DNA of 37,450 bases, from contig JAHHHR010000073.1 in NCBI GenBank assembly GCA_019359245.1, forward strand, positions 1 through 37,450, given 5' to 3'. The DNA is from Nostoc desertorum CM1-VF14 (GTDB lineage Bacteria; Cyanobacteriota; Cyanobacteriia; Cyanobacteriales; Nostocaceae). Every line of letters starts with the position of its first letter. The stretch's first letter is position 1. Made by a program: the position numbers and the translations under genes. This document shows, one piece after another, positions 25,127-33,760 of the stretch. The notes below the pieces were generated by a model, which was given only the letters and a program-made list of their open reading frames with translations, did not search any database and was not told where the DNA came from.

Positions 25127-28063
25127 GTGAAAAATAGTAGCTGTGGGCTTCAACAAATTGAAGTCACACAGAGGTACGAGATCATATCCCGTCCCTCTGA
25201 CATAGAAGCGCACCATTGGAATGAATGGTTAGCCAGTGCTGTTGACCCTGGAATTATTGCGCTAAACGTCATTTCCGTATCGGGTAATGCCGCCTACGAT
25301 TACCTGTTCTATGGTCAAAACGTCCCCCGCCGTAACGATGGACGACTCAGAGACGGGGTACTCAAGAAGTATCGCCACATCGAAGGACTCAACTGGTGGT
25401 GCAGTGGCGTTGACCCGCTCAACGATTATAGCCCCATGATGTGGGGCGGCATGAAACCCGACCACCCCAGGCGCGACCTGAACAAAGTTCTTAAATTCAT
25501 CAAGTATGAACATCCGTTGCGAGTGCCTACACGGGCATTCTTCCTGGCAGTACCAGATTACACCTGGGAGAGTGTAGCCGTCCGATATGACTTGCCCATT
25601 AGCGATGAAGATAGGGCATTAGGCTTCTGGCATTGGGTATGGAAGTACAACATCCCAGTTGTGATTTGTGAGGGGGCCAAAAAAGCAGGGGCATTGCTTA
25701 CTTTGGGCTATGCAGCGATCGCCCTTCCTGGGATAAACAGTGGCTACCGCAATCCCAAAGATGAATTTGGACAGCCTACAGGTAATTTACACCTAATTCC
25801 AGAGTTGCAACACTTCGCCACTCTTGGACGTAAATTCATCATCTGCTTTGACCACGACACCAAGCCAGAAACAGTCCAACGGGTGAATATTGCCATTAGC
25901 CAAACCGCAAAACTGTTAACTGCCTGCGGCTGTCAAGTCCTAGTGACACAGTGGAGTTACCCCGAAAAAGGCATTGATGACTTAATCGCCGCTAGGGGGC
26001 CAGCTGTTACTGATGAAATTATAAAACTAGCACTGACAAAAGAAAAATGGCAGGTCAAAGAGTACAGCCGACTCTCAATTGAGGCGGCACTCGTCCTCAA
26101 TCAGCGTTACCTGGGAGCATTGACCATCCCTGAAGCCGCTAAACTGATTTTGCTCAAATCCCCTAAAGGTTCTGGTAAAACCGAGTCATTTGCCGCGATA
26201 GTTACTGAGGCGATCGCTAACGGTCAACCCGTTATCCTCTTATCGCACAGGGTACAGTTAGCAAGTGCGATCGCGGAGCGGGTAGGCATCCCCTACATCA
26301 CCGAAGTCAGAAACAGTGAAACAGGGATTTTACTTGGTTTTGCGCTGTGTGTAGACAGTTTACACCCCAACGGTCAAGCCAGATTTAACGCTCTTTACTG
26401 GAAAGAACCGCTAGTAATCATTGACGAGTCCGAGCAGGTGATCTGGCATTTGCTCTCTGCCAACACTGAAGTTAAGAAGCATCGGGTCGAAGTCCTCAAC
26501 CAACTTTCCCAGTTGTTCAAAAATGCCTTTGCCCCAGGACGAGGTAAAGTCATCCTGGCTGATGCTGACTTATCTGATTTATCGCCGGAAATGGTCATGG
26601 GTCTGGCAGAAACCCAAGTTACCCCTTGGGTGGTGGTCAACAACTGGAAGGGTCAACCCTGGAACATTTACCACTACAAACAAACTACCCCGGTTAATTG
26701 GTTAGCTGCCCTGGAAGCCCACATCAAAACCGGGGGTAAACCCTTTATTGCCGTTGATTGCCAAAAAGCTAAATCCAAATGGGGAACCAAAGTCTTAGAG
26801 GCGAGGTTTAAGAAACAATTTCCCAACAGCAAAATCCTTCGCATTGACTCCGAAACGATTGCCGACCCGCAACACGAAGCTTACAACTGCATCTCGAGAT
26901 TAAACAAAGTGCTGCTGGAGTATGACATTGTGCTGGCCTCCCCATCCATTGGCACGGGAGTCAGCATTGACATTTGGGGGCATTTTACCAGTGTTTGGGG
27001 ATGCTTCCGGGGAGTAGCACCAGAAAATGCCACTCGCCAAGCCTTAGCCCGTGTCCGAGAGGCGATACCGCGTCATCTTTGGGTAGCCAGTCATGGCTTA
27101 GGAAAGATTGGCAACGGAGCAATTAACCTCAAATCCCTGTTAGCCTGTGAGCATAAACGCTTTCAAGCTAACTTGAAGCTGCTACAAAATGCTTCCTTGA
27201 TCATTGACGGCGATGAAATCAACATTAACCGCACTGCCTTAAACGTTTTTGGCAAAATGGCCTGTCGCATCAATGCGGGTATGATTCATTACCGCGACAC
27301 TGTGCTAGAGGAATTAGGCAACGAAGGTCATAACATTGTCGATGTCCATGACAACAAAATTCGCAAAAAGTTAAACAACGAAATCACCGCCCAAACAAAT
27401 GAAGTTTACAACGGCGAATGTCAGGATATCACTGCTGCCGATACAACTCTTATGACTGCTGCCAAATATGAGGCGCTGCAACAACAACGGGCTAAAACCA
27501 CGACTGAACGCCACATTGAGCGCAAATATAAGCTAGAACAGCGTTACGGTGTGGACGTTACCTCGGAACTCGTCAAAAAAGACGATCAAGGTTATTACCC
27601 ACAACTGAGGCTGCATTTTTACCTGACCTTGGGCAGAGCAAAAGTCGCTGACCGTGATCGCAAACTGGGTGAAAAGATGCTTGCTTGTAAGAGTGCTTGG
27701 CTACCAGACTTTAACGGCGGTCAACTGGGTTTAGTAATTCATGCCTTGGAACTGTTCAACATCCCCCAATTCATCAAGGGCGAACGCGAATTCCGGGGAA
27801 CTGATGCTGACCTAGTACAGATGGCTAACAATGCCTTGAGCGTGAAGTGGCAGGTGAAAACCGTTCTGGATATTACCCTCAATGACAATGACAGCCCCAT
27901 CGTTATCTTAAGGCGATTGCTGAAGAAGATAGGGCTGAAACTCAAATACCTTGGTCGAGATGGCACGGGCGAACGCCAGCGAGTTTATCGTGTGGTTGAC
28001 GGTGACGATGGGCGAGAGCAAATTTTCCAGAACTGGCTGGCTAAGGAGAAAGCCCTAGCTTAA
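25127..28063 (+). CDS. Plasmid replication primase-helicase (Toprim/DUF3854, CyRepA1-like)
   Basis: The protein has 978 residues from GTG 25127, chosen because GAGGGA lies 7 nt upstream; an in-frame TTG is at 25112. A DUF3854/Toprim domain (~100-300) has VVICEGAKKAGA (~177) and the acidic FIICFDHDTK (~240). A P-loop helicase-like half follows: Walker A LKSPKGSGKTES (~345), Walker B VIIDESE (~430) and a motif VI-like RQALARVREAIPRH (~635). The C-terminal ~300 residues are basic and unassigned. This architecture is that of large cyanobacterial plasmid replication proteins (CyRepA1 type, e.g. Slr7037 of Synechocystis plasmid pSYSA). It would make primers and unwind the origin. It is strong evidence that this region is, or was, an autonomous plasmid. 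Confidence 0.9.
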   Translation: MKNSSCGLQQIEVTQRYEIISRPSDIEAHHWNEWLASAVDPGIIALNVISVSGNAAYDYLFYGQNVPRRNDGRLRDGVLKKYRHIEGLNWWCSGVDPLNDYSPMMWGGMKPDHPRRDLNKVLKFIKYEHPLRVPTRAFFLAVPDYTWESVAVRYDLPISDEDRALGFWHWVWKYNIPVVICEGAKKAGALLTLGYAAIALPGINSGYRNPKDEFGQPTGNLHLIPELQHFATLGRKFIICFDHDTKPETVQRVNIAISQTAKLLTACGCQVLVTQWSYPEKGIDDLIAARGPAVTDEIIKLALTKEKWQVKEYSRLSIEAALVLNQRYLGALTIPEAAKLILLKSPKGSGKTESFAAIVTEAIANGQPVILLSHRVQLASAIAERVGIPYITEVRNSETGILLGFALCVDSLHPNGQARFNALYWKEPLVIIDESEQVIWHLLSANTEVKKHRVEVLNQLSQLFKNAFAPGRGKVILADADLSDLSPEMVMGLAETQVTPWVVVNNWKGQPWNIYHYKQTTPVNWLAALEAHIKTGGKPFIAVDCQKAKSKWGTKVLEARFKKQFPNSKILRIDSETIADPQHEAYNCISRLNKVLLEYDIVLASPSIGTGVSIDIWGHFTSVWGCFRGVAPENATRQALARVREAIPRHLWVASHGLGKIGNGAINLKSLLACEHKRFQANLKLLQNASLIIDGDEININRTALNVFGKMACRINAGMIHYRDTVLEELGNEGHNIVDVHDNKIRKKLNNEITAQTNEVYNGECQDITAADTTLMTAAKYEALQQQRAKTTTERHIERKYKLEQRYGVDVTSELVKKDDQGYYPQLRLHFYLTLGRAKVADRDRKLGEKMLACKSAWLPDFNGGQLGLVIHALELFNIPQFIKGEREFRGTDADLVQMANNALSVKWQVKTVLDITLNDNDSPIVILRRLLKKIGLKLKYLGRDGTGERQRVYRVVDGDDGREQIFQNWLAKEKALA

Positions 28064-28346
28064 CCGGAATCCTTAACTGTAAATCTATCAAAATACTGTG
28101 CCAGTTGTAGCCTTTACCTACAGCTTAGTTGCCTCATGGAATAGTTGCGATTTTCGTACCATTAACAAGCGTTGGCAAGCTTAATAATGTGGCAGTTAGG
28201 ACTACCTAAATCCCAAAATGCCTGTTTTCGGTGACGTCCACTAACGGTAATTAAATAGATAAACAAATTTACTGGACGATCCATACAGGTCAATCACACA
28301 GGTAAATAGTCATGAACCCATTAACCCCCAGTAATGGATTTAAAGC

Positions 28347-28376
28347 TAGCCAGCCAGCCAGCCAGCCAGCCAGCCT
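28347..28376. repeat. AGCC tetranucleotide microsatellite
   Basis: About seven uninterrupted AGCC units in non-coding DNA downstream of rep. The tract is prone to slipped-strand length change. No gene is phased by it here. Confidence 0.8.
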
Positions 28377-28433
28377 GATGTATGTATTAGGGGTGGAATC
28401 AGCGAGCCTGTCATTTGGCGCCACTTAACTCTC

Positions 28434-28458
28434 AAAAGCTTTACAAGGCAAAGCTTTT
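28434..28458 (+). terminator. Possible rep terminator hairpin
   Basis: AAAAGCTTT, a 7-nt loop and AAAGCTTTT form a 9-bp stem about 370 bp after the rep stop. The following bases (AGAAAAAAATC) are A-rich rather than T-rich, so termination on the plus strand would be weak. Confidence 0.35.
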
Positions 28459-28798
28459 AGAAAAAAATCTTATTTTTACCCGTTGGCTCCCGGATTTAGT
28501 GGACTTAACAGGTTATGGAGGGCTGTACCATTTGAACCCCTCTAATTTTTGTAGCCTGAAATCCTTATAACGACGTTGCAAAACTCTGCACCAAATAAAG
28601 TAAAGGTCAATTGGCACAGCAGTAGCGTACTACATACGACTTTTTCGTGAGCAACTGCATTTTTATTATCAAATCTCTTGCACAGCAAGGGTTTTAGCCG
28701 TTATGTGGCGGCAAACGTCAGCTTCGGTGATCTTACCCCTATTAAAGCCGTAAAGCGACTATCATCTGTCAACAGAAGAAAAATAACTTCAAAGCTCA

Positions 28799-29473
28799 CT
28801 AAAATTCGTTTTCAAAGTCAGCTTCTAAATCTTGTTCAAACCAGTGTTCTGCCCACTTTCGAGAAAATAGTGACCCGACACGAGAGCAAAACGCTTTCAA
28901 TTGTTGTACCTCAGTATTACTGTATTTCTCTTTGGACAGGCGCTCGAATAAAAAGTTTGAAATCTCTGTGGGGGTTGGGGAGGTGTCATCCGACCAAAAC
29001 TCCTCGTCGTCATCGAGAATACATGGGCAAGCCATTTCAAACAGAATCATTGAGCGCAGTGAGTAGTCTGTTTCTTCTAGAGATTTATTTTTTAGAACGA
29101 GGAGGAGAATTTCCTCATCCACAAGACAAAGTATGCGATATAAGTCGCACCAAATCTCATGATTATTCTGCCTCTGAACTGAACAGACAGTAGATATATT
29201 TTCAACAGTTTGTGCATCAATCGGGCTGAGGTGATCCTGGCAGAACAATCTTGAGATAATTGATTGGGTATCTTTGTCTATGGGAATCTCGATTTCATCT
29301 CCCAACCAATCGCTAGAGTTTCCCGCAGTAAAAAGCTCCCAACATAAATTGTTAGGCAAATTAATTAAGGCGTTTACTAGAGGCGATATATCATTTTGTA
29401 CATTGTTTTTGGGAGACTGACGAACTCTTCCATAATTAGGATCTAACGTTTTGCGCCGTTTGGCCTCGCCCAT
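28799..29473 (-). CDS. Hypothetical protein with MGEAKRRK N-terminus
   Basis: This 224-residue protein starts MGEAKRRKTLDPNYGRV, a short N-terminal motif shared by many otherwise unrelated cyanobacterial and bacterial proteins. The remainder is acidic and helical (ILDDDEEFWSDDTSP, ~160) with no motif I recognise. It is soluble, with no membrane segment. The IS982-like element lies about 90 bp upstream and may have displaced its native promoter. Confidence 0.7.
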   Translation of the reverse strand: MGEAKRRKTLDPNYGRVRQSPKNNVQNDISPLVNALINLPNNLCWELFTAGNSSDWLGDEIEIPIDKDTQSIISRLFCQDHLSPIDAQTVENISTVCSVQRQNNHEIWCDLYRILCLVDEEILLLVLKNKSLEETDYSLRSMILFEMACPCILDDDEEFWSDDTSPTPTEISNFLFERLSKEKYSNTEVQQLKAFCSRVGSLFSRKWAEHWFEQDLEADFENEF

Positions 29474-29562
29474 GTTGTATTTCTCCTACCAATAACACTT
29501 TTGTGTATCTGCTTTTCTTAAAACTAGAGTCGAATAAAAGTAAGCTTCGGCATCGGTATGTA

Positions 29563-30619
29563 ACCCAAGTTGCGGGTAATAAAATACAAATGAGAATATG
29601 GGAAATGTAGGCACAGTAAATAAGCGGTTGTACGAAATACAACTACCACGAAAGTGCAATCATGAATATTCAGTTTAGTTGAAGAGAAAGTGACATTTGT
29701 AACTTAGTCAATAAAAGCTTGTTGGAGAGTGTAGGCAAAAATAAAAGCTTGTAACTTCAGTAAAAACCCTTCATATGTTACTGCATGAATCGATTTTTGG
29801 AAACAACTCGTAACTCCGCTAAATACGGTTTCAATGTAGTGACGAATAGACTGTTTAATGTATTGAGTCCACGGTGCATCTTGACGTTTAGAGTTGCTTT
29901 TTCGCATGACTTGCATCGAAATTTGACTAGTTTCAATTAAGTCATCTTCCACAGTGTAATCAAGATAGGCAGAATCGGCAGAAACCTGAGTCCCAGGTGG
30001 TAAATTCAAAGGTAAAGCACTCAACCCCCGTATATCTGTTGCACTGGCTGGCATGAACACAAATTCCACTGGAATACCTGTTTTGGTAGTTAATAACTGT
30101 ACTCTCACTCCATAAAAATAACGTTTCTTGGATGCTATATAACCCCGATATTCTTTCGATTGGATGAGCTTGGCATTAAAGATGCGAATGTTATCACATA
30201 TCGGTACGGGAAACGAGTCTAAAAGATATTCCGTATTTTCACTAATTTCTTTCAGTACCATTCCTACTTGATGAAATAAATCGTTAATTAACATTGAGAC
30301 ATGATGCAATCGCCGATTAAATCGTGACTTTTCTAACATTCGTGGTATCAAATTATGATCTTTCATGTAGCTGCAAGCCTTACTATGATTACCACTAAAG
30401 TACATAGCTGCAATTATTGCCGTTGTGATAATTTCTGCATCACTCATTTCACAACGAATATCCTCATCATGTCCAATCGCCTTTAGTAGGTCATCTATCA
30501 CACAATAGATCGTAACTATTTCATTTAACATATCTCCCTCCTCATTGTCTGTTTGGAGGGATTTTCTTTTTTCTCTACCCCTGTGTCATCCCTCTGACGG
30601 AGTAACTAGCAACTTGAGT
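29563..30619 (-). mobile_element. IS982-family insertion sequence, complete
   Basis: The element is 1057 bp. The left end is ACCCAAGTTGCGGGTAAT and the right end, read inward on the minus strand, is ACTCAAGTTGCTAGTTAC, matching at 13 of 18 positions. TATGTA lies immediately outside both ends (29557-29562 and 30620-30625), a 6-bp target duplication. Together with an intact transposase this supports a fairly recent insertion. Confidence 0.85.
29704..30531 (-). CDS. IS982-family DDE transposase
   Basis: This 275-residue protein is close to the normal family length. The motifs are those of IS982 transposases: KSRFNRRLHHVS (~70), LLDSFPVPICDNIRI with the first Asp (~105), EYRGYIASKKRYFYGVRVQL, VSADSAYLDY with the second Asp (~190) and the C-terminal IETVFSGVTSCF with the likely catalytic Glu. 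No frameshift or stop breaks it. Flanking inverted repeats and a 6-bp duplication show the element is whole and probably able to move. Confidence 0.9.
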   Translation of the reverse strand: MLNEIVTIYCVIDDLLKAIGHDEDIRCEMSDAEIITTAIIAAMYFSGNHSKACSYMKDHNLIPRMLEKSRFNRRLHHVSMLINDLFHQVGMVLKEISENTEYLLDSFPVPICDNIRIFNAKLIQSKEYRGYIASKKRYFYGVRVQLLTTKTGIPVEFVFMPASATDIRGLSALPLNLPPGTQVSADSAYLDYTVEDDLIETSQISMQVMRKSNSKRQDAPWTQYIKQSIRHYIETVFSGVTSCFQKSIHAVTYEGFLLKLQAFIFAYTLQQAFID

Positions 30620-30631
30620 TATGTAGTTAAA

Positions 30632-31054
30632 TCTCTTCGTTTTGATTTCAGTAGTAAGAAAAAATAGAGTAATTGTTTTAGCCTGATAATTGCTAATTTG
30701 TACTTACTTTATTTAACCTCATAAATTTCAATTGATGATGTATAAAGAAATGTCTTAAATCAAGTGATATAAATTAATTTTTTATTGTTTGTGAGAAATT
30801 CGCGTTAAAGCAATGTCAACAATTAGTCCTAGAAGGTGTATTCGAGCAATGCACAACTGAGCAAGTTGATTATCTGAAATACTGCTTACAACTCCATGAC
30901 CCCATGACTTGAAGGTAAGGTTGCTATAACATGATGTGATCGATGGTGATTATACTGGAATCATTTCAATTGGCTGACTAATTTTGATGTAAGACTGACT
31001 TGTTTGTGCTATTACTGCTGTATCTAAACAGCATATGAAGCGCAGCTAAAACTT
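30632..31054. other. Intergenic region, short coding-like remnant only
   Basis: About 420 bp. A 42-codon plus-strand stretch without a start (30790-30919; EKFALKQCQQLVLEGVFEQC, then TTEQVDYLKYCLQLHDPMT) looks protein-like and may be debris of a lost gene. Nothing else was seen. Confidence 0.3.
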
Positions 31055-33238
31055 TCAGCGATTTACTGGAGAATAAGCAAATTTCCGAGGATCGCCTGGA
31101 AAGTCTTCAAAGATTGCTCCTCGTGCAATCAAATCACGTTTCATTGATTCAGAAATTCCCTGATTGTAGCCAAATCGGGCGTTTTCTACTTGTGTATTAC
31201 TTAAGTTGGCAGCACTTAGATTGGCACGAATCAAGTTGGCAGCACTTAGATTGGCACCGCTCAGGTTGGCAACACTAAGGTTAGCATCGTTCAGGTTGGC
31301 ATTTTTCAAGTTGGCACCCCTCAGGTCGGTAGGACTACTCAGTATGTCATTATTGTAGGAAACAGTCCGTTCAGCGCTCAGGTCAGCACCCCTCAGATTG
31401 GCATGAGTTAGGTCGGCAGTATTCAACTTGGTACCAATAAGTTTTGCATCTTTCAGGTTGGCATTACTCAGGTTGGCATGACTTAATTCGGCACCACTGA
31501 GGTTGGCATTACTCAGGTTGACACGACTTAAGTCGGCAGTATTCAACTTGGTACCAATAAGCTTTGCATCTTTCAGGTTGGCATTACTCAGGTTGGCATG
31601 AATTAAGTCGGCACCACTGAGGTTGGCATTACTCAGATTGACGCGACTTAAGTCGGCACCACGGAGGTTGGCACGAATCAGGCTGGCACCACTGAGGTTG
31701 GCATGACTTAAGTCGGCACTACTGAGGTTGGCACGAATCAGGTTGGCACGAATCAGGTTGGCACCACTGAGGTTGGCAACATTAAGGTTAGAATTATTCA
31801 GTTCGGTATCACTCAGGTCGGCACCACTGAGGTTGGTATTATTCAGGTTGGCCCCCCTTATATAAGCACCACTGAGGTTAGCATCACTTAGGTTGGCACC
31901 ACTCAAATTGGTACCACTGAGTTTGGCATCACTTAGGTTGGCAGCCCTTAGGTTGGCATCCATCAGGTTGGCACGCTTTAGGTTGATACCACTCAAGTCG
32001 CCACTAATCAAGTTAGCATTACTCAGGTTGGCATCAATCAATTTAGCACCAATTAAGTTAGCACTACTCAGGTCGGCACCAATTAGTTTTACACGACTTA
32101 GATTAATACCAATCAAGTTGGCACCACTTAGGTCGGCATTGCTTAAGTCTTGCCATACAAATCCCTTATTAACAATCCCCCAGATCAGATGCCTTAAGTT
32201 TTGCCATGCAGATCCTTGATTAACAATTTCCCAGACCAAACGCCATTTATCGTCAAGTCTTGTTGTATCATCAACTTTGGCATATCTCAAGTTAGTGCCA
32301 CTCAAGTTAGCACCAGTCAAGTCGGTACCACTCAAGTTAGCACCACTTAAGTCAGCATCACTTAAATCGGCATCATTCATGCTGGCACTACTCAAGTCAG
32401 CATTACTCAAGTCAGCATTACTCAAGTCAGCATTACTCAAGTCAGTGCCACGCAAGTCAGCACCTTTTAGATAAGCACGACGAAGATCGGCATCACTTAA
32501 ATCAGCACTACTCAAGTTTCTGTACTTAGTTGGTTGAAAGCTTATTTCTTTTAAAAGCTCCCATTTTTTATCAAGTTTTATACTTTTATCATCTGAACTT
32601 TCGCCACTTTCGCCCAAAGTCTGAATATCTTCTATAGGAAAACTGTCTACTTCATTTAGTTTCCCTGACTCTATCTGAGAAATAAGCCGCTCGATATCCT
32701 TTCGAGAACCTTTCACGATTAATTTTATACTGCCTTCTTTAATATCAGTAATTTCTATAGTATCTCCTGAATATTGCTTTAAAATTAATTCTAAAATTTC
32801 TCGACTTTTAAGTGAATTTATATCACCTTTTAACTTAATTTCAACTATAATTTTTTCACTTTCTTTATCTCTAACTTTGACTTGGCGGTTAAGTGTCTCC
32901 GCTTTCTTTCTCTCTTCATCATAATTTGAATCAAAGTCAGCAGTTTTTTTTACTTCATGTACTTGTTCATTATTTAATATTTTGACATCTGATATTTCCA
33001 CAATTTCTTTCCAGTTTAATTTCAGTGTTTCACATATTCGTTTAAAGGAATCTAGCTGAATTGGTTGGCGATGAAAGAATTTTGTAACTGTACTACGAGA
33101 TAACAATTGAACTTCTGCAAACTTACTTTTTGACTCGCTTCCTAATCTTTTCAGAGCATTTTCAGCTTTCTCTATACCTTGTAGAGAAGCTACATAAGTT
33201 ATTTTCTTCCTTTTTCTGCATTGGTTAGAAATAGTCAT
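31055..33238 (-). CDS. HTH-TRADD-N-like-pentapeptide repeat protein
   Basis: This 727-residue protein has three parts. Residues ~20-85 (ALKRLGSESKSKFAEVQLLS, SRSTVTKFFHRQPIQL) form the vMAP-like helix-turn-helix seen at the front of many cyanobacterial STAND proteins. Residues ~125-205 (KIIVEIKLKGDINSLKSR; GDTIEITDIKEGSIKLIV; SGKLNEV) fit the TRADD-N-like effector-associated domain described in bacterial conflict systems; I call this by pattern. From ~235 to ~700 it is a pentapeptide beta-helix, with an odd duplicated non-repeat insert (~325-370, WRLVWEIVNQGSAW) and a recent 120-bp duplication. It would be a soluble adaptor pairing with another TRADD-N protein. No ribosome site is clear. Confidence 0.8.
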   Translation of the reverse strand: MTISNQCRKRKKITYVASLQGIEKAENALKRLGSESKSKFAEVQLLSRSTVTKFFHRQPIQLDSFKRICETLKLNWKEIVEISDVKILNNEQVHEVKKTADFDSNYDEERKKAETLNRQVKVRDKESEKIIVEIKLKGDINSLKSREILELILKQYSGDTIEITDIKEGSIKLIVKGSRKDIERLISQIESGKLNEVDSFPIEDIQTLGESGESSDDKSIKLDKKWELLKEISFQPTKYRNLSSADLSDADLRRAYLKGADLRGTDLSNADLSNADLSNADLSSASMNDADLSDADLSGANLSGTDLTGANLSGTNLRYAKVDDTTRLDDKWRLVWEIVNQGSAWQNLRHLIWGIVNKGFVWQDLSNADLSGANLIGINLSRVKLIGADLSSANLIGAKLIDANLSNANLISGDLSGINLKRANLMDANLRAANLSDAKLSGTNLSGANLSDANLSGAYIRGANLNNTNLSGADLSDTELNNSNLNVANLSGANLIRANLIRANLSSADLSHANLSGASLIRANLRGADLSRVNLSNANLSGADLIHANLSNANLKDAKLIGTKLNTADLSRVNLSNANLSGAELSHANLSNANLKDAKLIGTKLNTADLTHANLRGADLSAERTVSYNNDILSSPTDLRGANLKNANLNDANLSVANLSGANLSAANLIRANLSAANLSNTQVENARFGYNQGISESMKRDLIARGAIFEDFPGDPRKFAYSPVNR
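31411..31650 (-). repeat. 120-bp tandem duplication within the pentapeptide array
   Basis: Two copies, starting at 31411 and 31531, are nearly identical over 120 bp (40 residues, eight pentapeptides; KDAKLIGTKLNTADLSRVNL in one copy). Nucleotide identity well above the rest of the array indicates a recent duplication that adds two turns of the beta-helix. Confidence 0.8.
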
Positions 33239-33403
33239 AATCTAGCTAGAGTTTTTCAAAATAAGTTATTTACATAATCAAAACTAAGGCATAGCGTAGT
33301 CATAGAGAAAACATAAGATAGTTGCAACAAAATCATTACTTAGTCAGGTTTTCAGACTTTTAGAGCGAGATTAGAAATATGAATTTTGTTAGTCTAATCC
33401 GCC

Positions 33404-33760
33404 ATGAATACTAAAAAGACAAAGAAATCAACAAGCCCTAATAGCAATCAAGCTCAAACAACACAAGGGTTCACCTGGAATTGGAGTATTATGATTTCAG
33501 AAAAAGTTTTATTGGCTTTGATAACTGTAGTATCGTCTTTCTCAACTGGATATGCTATCGGGCATTCTCATCAAGCAGTTTCACAACCGCAAGAATTGCC
33601 ATCAAATTTAGCTTTGGCGATCGCTGCTCCAATAGCCCCCGACTCACCAAAGCGCTCATGCAACCAGACGACCGCCTGCCGTAGATTGCACTGGTTGACG
33701 TGCATCACCAAGTCAATCGCCCCACCTGAGCCTTTCTGCTGTTCGGGGGCAAAGTCGTAG
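33404..33760 (+). CDS. Small single-membrane-segment protein, 3' end antisense to relaxase
   Basis: The frame of 118 residues has a polar N-terminus (MNTKKTKKSTSPNSNQAQTT) and one membrane segment (~33-52, VLLALITVVSSFSTGYAIG). From about residue 72 its codons are the antisense of the MobV relaxase gene and the protein is Cys/Arg-rich, unlike the front half. So a genuine small membrane-protein gene seems to have lost its end at a junction near 33620 and now reads into the relaxase strand. The authentic part is 33404 to about 33620. Confidence 0.45.
   Translation: MNTKKTKKSTSPNSNQAQTTQGFTWNWSIMISEKVLLALITVVSSFSTGYAIGHSHQAVSQPQELPSNLALAIAAPIAPDSPKRSCNQTTACRRLHWLTCITKSIAPPEPFCCSGAKS

Larger units (their letters stand above)
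28064..28798. other. Intergenic region after rep
   Basis: About 735 bp. It holds an AGCC microsatellite of seven repeats (about 28347-28376) and a 9-bp hairpin (AAAAGCTTT/AAAGCTTTT, 28434-28458) that may end the rep transcript. A plus-strand frame at 28678-29193 is antisense to the gene at 28799 and is not called. Confidence 0.5.

Noticed and set aside
28678..29193. Plus frame of 171 codons
   Set aside because: It is antisense to the more protein-like minus gene starting MGEAKRRK, with no ribosome site.
31893..32474. Plus frames rich in Leu-Ala-Pro
   Set aside because: Antisense of the pentapeptide repeats; the composition mirrors the repeat codons.
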